Below are positions 5,883 to 7,526 of a stretch of 7,526 nucleotides of DNA, piece after piece. Source of the stretch: Actinomycetes bacterium (GTDB taxonomy: Bacteria > Actinomycetota > Acidimicrobiia > Acidimicrobiales > Palsa-688); assembly GCA_021796905.1 (NCBI GenBank), contig JAKABK010000076.1, positions 1 to 7,526 on the forward strand, read 5' to 3'. The notes below the pieces were generated by a model, which searched no databases, was not told where the DNA came from, and saw nothing but the letters and a program-made list of their open reading frames with translations. Position 1 is the first letter of the stretch, and each line of letters begins with the position of its first letter. The position numbers and the translations under genes were made by a program.

Positions 5883-6872
5883 ATGGGAGACGCCTTCATC
5901 GCCGGCCTGCCCAAGTGCGAGCTCCACGTGCACCTGGAAGGCACCCTGGAGCCGGGGCATTGCGCTGCGCTCGCCGGCCGTCACGGCCTCGCCGCCCCCG
6001 GGGACCGTCCCGGTGCCTACGACGGGCTCGCCGACTTCCTCTCCGACTACTACGCCGCTCTCGACTGCCTGCGCGACGAGCAGGACTTCTTCGACCTGAC
6101 CGCCGCCTACCTCGGCACGGCCCGCCGCCAGGGCGTCAGCTACGTAGAGATGTTCTTCGACCCACAGGCCCACACCTCCCGGGGTGTTCCCTTCGACCTG
6201 GTGGTCTCGGGGATCCACCGGGCCCAGGAGGACGCCAGGATGCGGGGGGGCCCGGGCTCGGCACTGATCCTGTGCTTCTTGCGCGACGCCGGGGCGGCTT
6301 CGGCAAAGTCCACCCTCGAGGCGGCGAGCCCCTACCGGGGGTGGATCCTCGGCGTCGGGCTCGACTCGAACGAGGAGGGGCACCCGCCGGACGAGTACGC
6401 CGAGGTGTTCGCCGCCGCCCGGGCCGCCGGGTTCCGTCTCACCATGCACTGCGACCCGCTCCAGGCCGACGCCGTCACCCACCTTTGGCAGTGCCTGGAG
6501 CTGATCGGGGTGGACCGCGTCGACCACGGGGTCGACTGCCTGCGCGACGAGCGGCTCTGCGAGCAGCTCCGCCGGCGCCGGCTCGGGCTCACCTTCTGCC
6601 CCCTGTCCAACCTGCGTCTCTACGGCGACCTGATGGGCGAGGCGGTCACCGAGATGCTCGCCCGGGACCTGCTGGTCACGGTCAACTCCGACGACCCGGC
6701 CTACTTCGGGGGCTACGTGGCCGACAACTACGAGGCACTGGCCGACGCCGCCCACCTCGACCGGGCCGATCTCGCCCGCCTGGCGAGAGCCTCCTTCGAG
6801 GCGTCGTGGCTGCCCGCCGAGAGCAAGGCCGCCCACCAGCGAGCGGTCGACGACTACCTGTCCGGCGGGTAG
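5883..6872 (+). CDS. Adenine/adenosine deaminase-like protein with altered catalytic motif (HCDP for HAGE)
   Basis: The 329-residue product is an adenosine deaminase-superfamily barrel most like adenine (6-aminopurine) deaminases. It shows FIAGLPKCELHVHLEG (H15 and H17), EQDFFDLTAAYL, VEMFFDPQAHTSRGVPF, ILCFLRD, GVGLDSNEEGHPP, DHGVDCL (H225), CPLSN and TVNSDDPAYFGGY (D280, D281). Metal ligands H15, H17, H199 and D280 are therefore kept. However, the strand-5 motif that normally reads HAGE(E) reads HCDP (199-202), so the catalytic proton-donating glutamate is not at its usual place and D201 sits one position before it. Substrate or chemistry may differ from classical adenine deaminase, whose product is hypoxanthine. 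ATG5883 gives the standard family N-terminus; the frame stays open upstream but runs through the promoter. It is divergent from the permease and convergent with the canonical adenosine deaminase gene. Confidence 0.88.
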   Translation: MGDAFIAGLPKCELHVHLEGTLEPGHCAALAGRHGLAAPGDRPGAYDGLADFLSDYYAALDCLRDEQDFFDLTAAYLGTARRQGVSYVEMFFDPQAHTSRGVPFDLVVSGIHRAQEDARMRGGPGSALILCFLRDAGAASAKSTLEAASPYRGWILGVGLDSNEEGHPPDEYAEVFAAARAAGFRLTMHCDPLQADAVTHLWQCLELIGVDRVDHGVDCLRDERLCEQLRRRRLGLTFCPLSNLRLYGDLMGEAVTEMLARDLLVTVNSDDPAYFGGYVADNYEALADAAHLDRADLARLARASFEASWLPAESKAAHQRAVDDYLSGG

Positions 6873-6879
6873 GTCGACC

Positions 6880-6894
6880 GCGGGCCCTACCCGC
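6880..6894. terminator. Small GC hairpin between convergent genes
   Basis: GCGGG (6880-6884) can pair with CCCGC (6890-6894) over a 5-base loop, and a second CCCGC (6897-6901) offers an alternative partner. It begins 8 bases after the stop of the adenine-deaminase-like gene, in a 63-base gap before the converging stop. The stem is short and has no T-tract, so termination is only a possibility. Confidence 0.25.
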
Positions 6895-6935
6895 TACCCG
6901 CAGCCCCGTTCCCATCCCCCGCCTGCGCGGCCCCG

Positions 6936-7526
6936 CTATCCCCCGGCCGCGATCTCGAGGGCGGCCCGCAGCTCGCTCTTGCGGGACCCGCTGGCGAAGC
7001 TGGCGTCGATCGCCCGACCGACCGCCGCGACCGCCCCATCGCGCCCCCACCCGCAGTGGCGGGTGGCGAGGGTCAGCTCCCCGCTCAGGCTCACCCCGAG
7101 GGTGGCGGGGTCGTCGGTGTTGATCGTCACCGCCACGCCGGCGGCGACCAGGCGCCGGATCGGGTGGGCGTCGAGGTCCGGGTAGATCAGCGCGAGGTTC
7201 GAGCTCAAGCAGATGTCGAGGGTCGTGCCCCGATCGACCACCCGCCGGGTCGCCTCGGGATCCTCGATCACCCGGATGCCGTGGTCGACCCGGCTGACCC
7301 CGAGCTCGTCGAGTGCGGAGATCACCCCTTCGGGGCCGGAGGACTCGCCTGCGTGGGCGGTCAGGCCGAGCCCGAGCGCGCCGGCGCGGGCGAACGCCGG
7401 GGCGAAACGGGCGCCGCTCGGACCGGATGTCGTCTCGTCCCCGTCGATCGACAACCCGACCAGGCGCGACGGCGGGCGCCGCTCCAGCTCCCCGACCAGG
7501 CCCAGGGCTTCCTCGCCGCCTCGAGG
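6936..7526 (-). CDS. Adenosine deaminase family protein, C-terminal part (5' cut by window)
   Basis: The last 196 residues are visible, ending at TAG (6938-6936). The frame is open to the window edge, where the visible part begins PRGGEEALGLVGEL; the start lies outside. Canonical adenosine deaminase landmarks appear in order: VGLSIDGDET (the strand usually reading vGiDLaGdE), TAHAGES with metal His and catalytic Glu (58-61 of the visible part), DHGIRV (81-86), CLSSN and TINTDDPATLGVSLSGE. These enzymes hydrolyse adenosine or deoxyadenosine to inosine and ammonia. The close relative aminodeoxyfutalosine deaminase and other nucleoside deaminases cannot be ruled out without the N-terminal half. 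Unlike the neighbouring 5883-6872 protein, it keeps the full HAGE motif. An internal TTG at 7454 is not the start, because homologous sequence continues upstream of it. Confidence 0.88.
   Translation of the reverse strand, partial: PRGGEEALGLVGELERRPPSRLVGLSIDGDETTSGPSGARFAPAFARAGALGLGLTAHAGESSGPEGVISALDELGVSRVDHGIRVIEDPEATRRVVDRGTTLDICLSSNLALIYPDLDAHPIRRLVAAGVAVTINTDDPATLGVSLSGELTLATRHCGWGRDGAVAAVGRAIDASFASGSRKSELRAALEIAAGG

Noticed and set aside
5756..5944. Longer minus-strand start for the permease at 5944.
   Set aside because: It would run through the divergent promoter and into the neighbouring gene. ATG5755 has a strong Shine-Dalgarno and gives the standard length.
5234..7123. A 629-residue plus-strand open frame.
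   Set aside because: It is antisense to the permease and then out of frame with the deaminase. Its composition is typical of high-GC shadow frames.

Overview
This is a very GC-rich segment with strong third-position G/C bias. Its starts lack Shine-Dalgarno sequences in several places and sit right behind TAnnnT-type -10 boxes. That points to a high-GC actinobacterium. Acidimicrobiia-like is my guess from protein style, not something the window proves. The window is densely coded: seven genes, two of them cut by the window edges, and no gap over 130 bases. No mobile element, tRNA, rRNA or CRISPR array was seen.

Layout: (1) 1-182, plus strand: the C-terminal helix-turn-helix of a YheO/DauR-type regulator. 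(2) 183-263: a short GC-rich gap with four copies of an 11-base motif. (3) 264-1283, minus: a compact SsnA-like metal-dependent aminohydrolase. (4) 1284-1385: a divergent promoter region with a 20-base direct repeat. (5) 1386-2774, plus: a dihydropyrimidinase/D-hydantoinase-type cyclic amidase. (6) 2771-4222, plus: an 8-oxoguanine deaminase-type enzyme, overlapping the previous gene by 4 bases. (7) 4304-5755, minus: an NCS1-family nucleobase permease. (8) 5756-5882: a second divergent promoter region with a perfect 10-base inverted repeat. (9) 5883-6872, plus: an adenine-deaminase-like protein in which the usual HAGE catalytic motif reads HCDP. (10) 6936-7526, minus: the C-terminal part of a second, canonical adenosine deaminase-like protein.

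Together this looks like a purine and cyclic-ureide scavenging locus. A permease imports a nucleobase or hydantoin, deaminases act on adenosine, adenine-like bases and 8-oxoguanine, and a hydantoinase opens a cyclic ureide ring. Five of the seven genes encode metal-dependent hydrolases of the amidohydrolase/adenosine deaminase superfamily. The two divergent promoter regions share an identical 10-mer (TCCGTCAAGC), which hints at common control, perhaps by the regulator at the left edge. The most unusual points are the altered catalytic motif of the 5883-6872 enzyme, the SsnA-like enzyme that seems to lack the usual beta-sandwich segments, and the coupling of a hydantoinase to an 8-oxoguanine deaminase.
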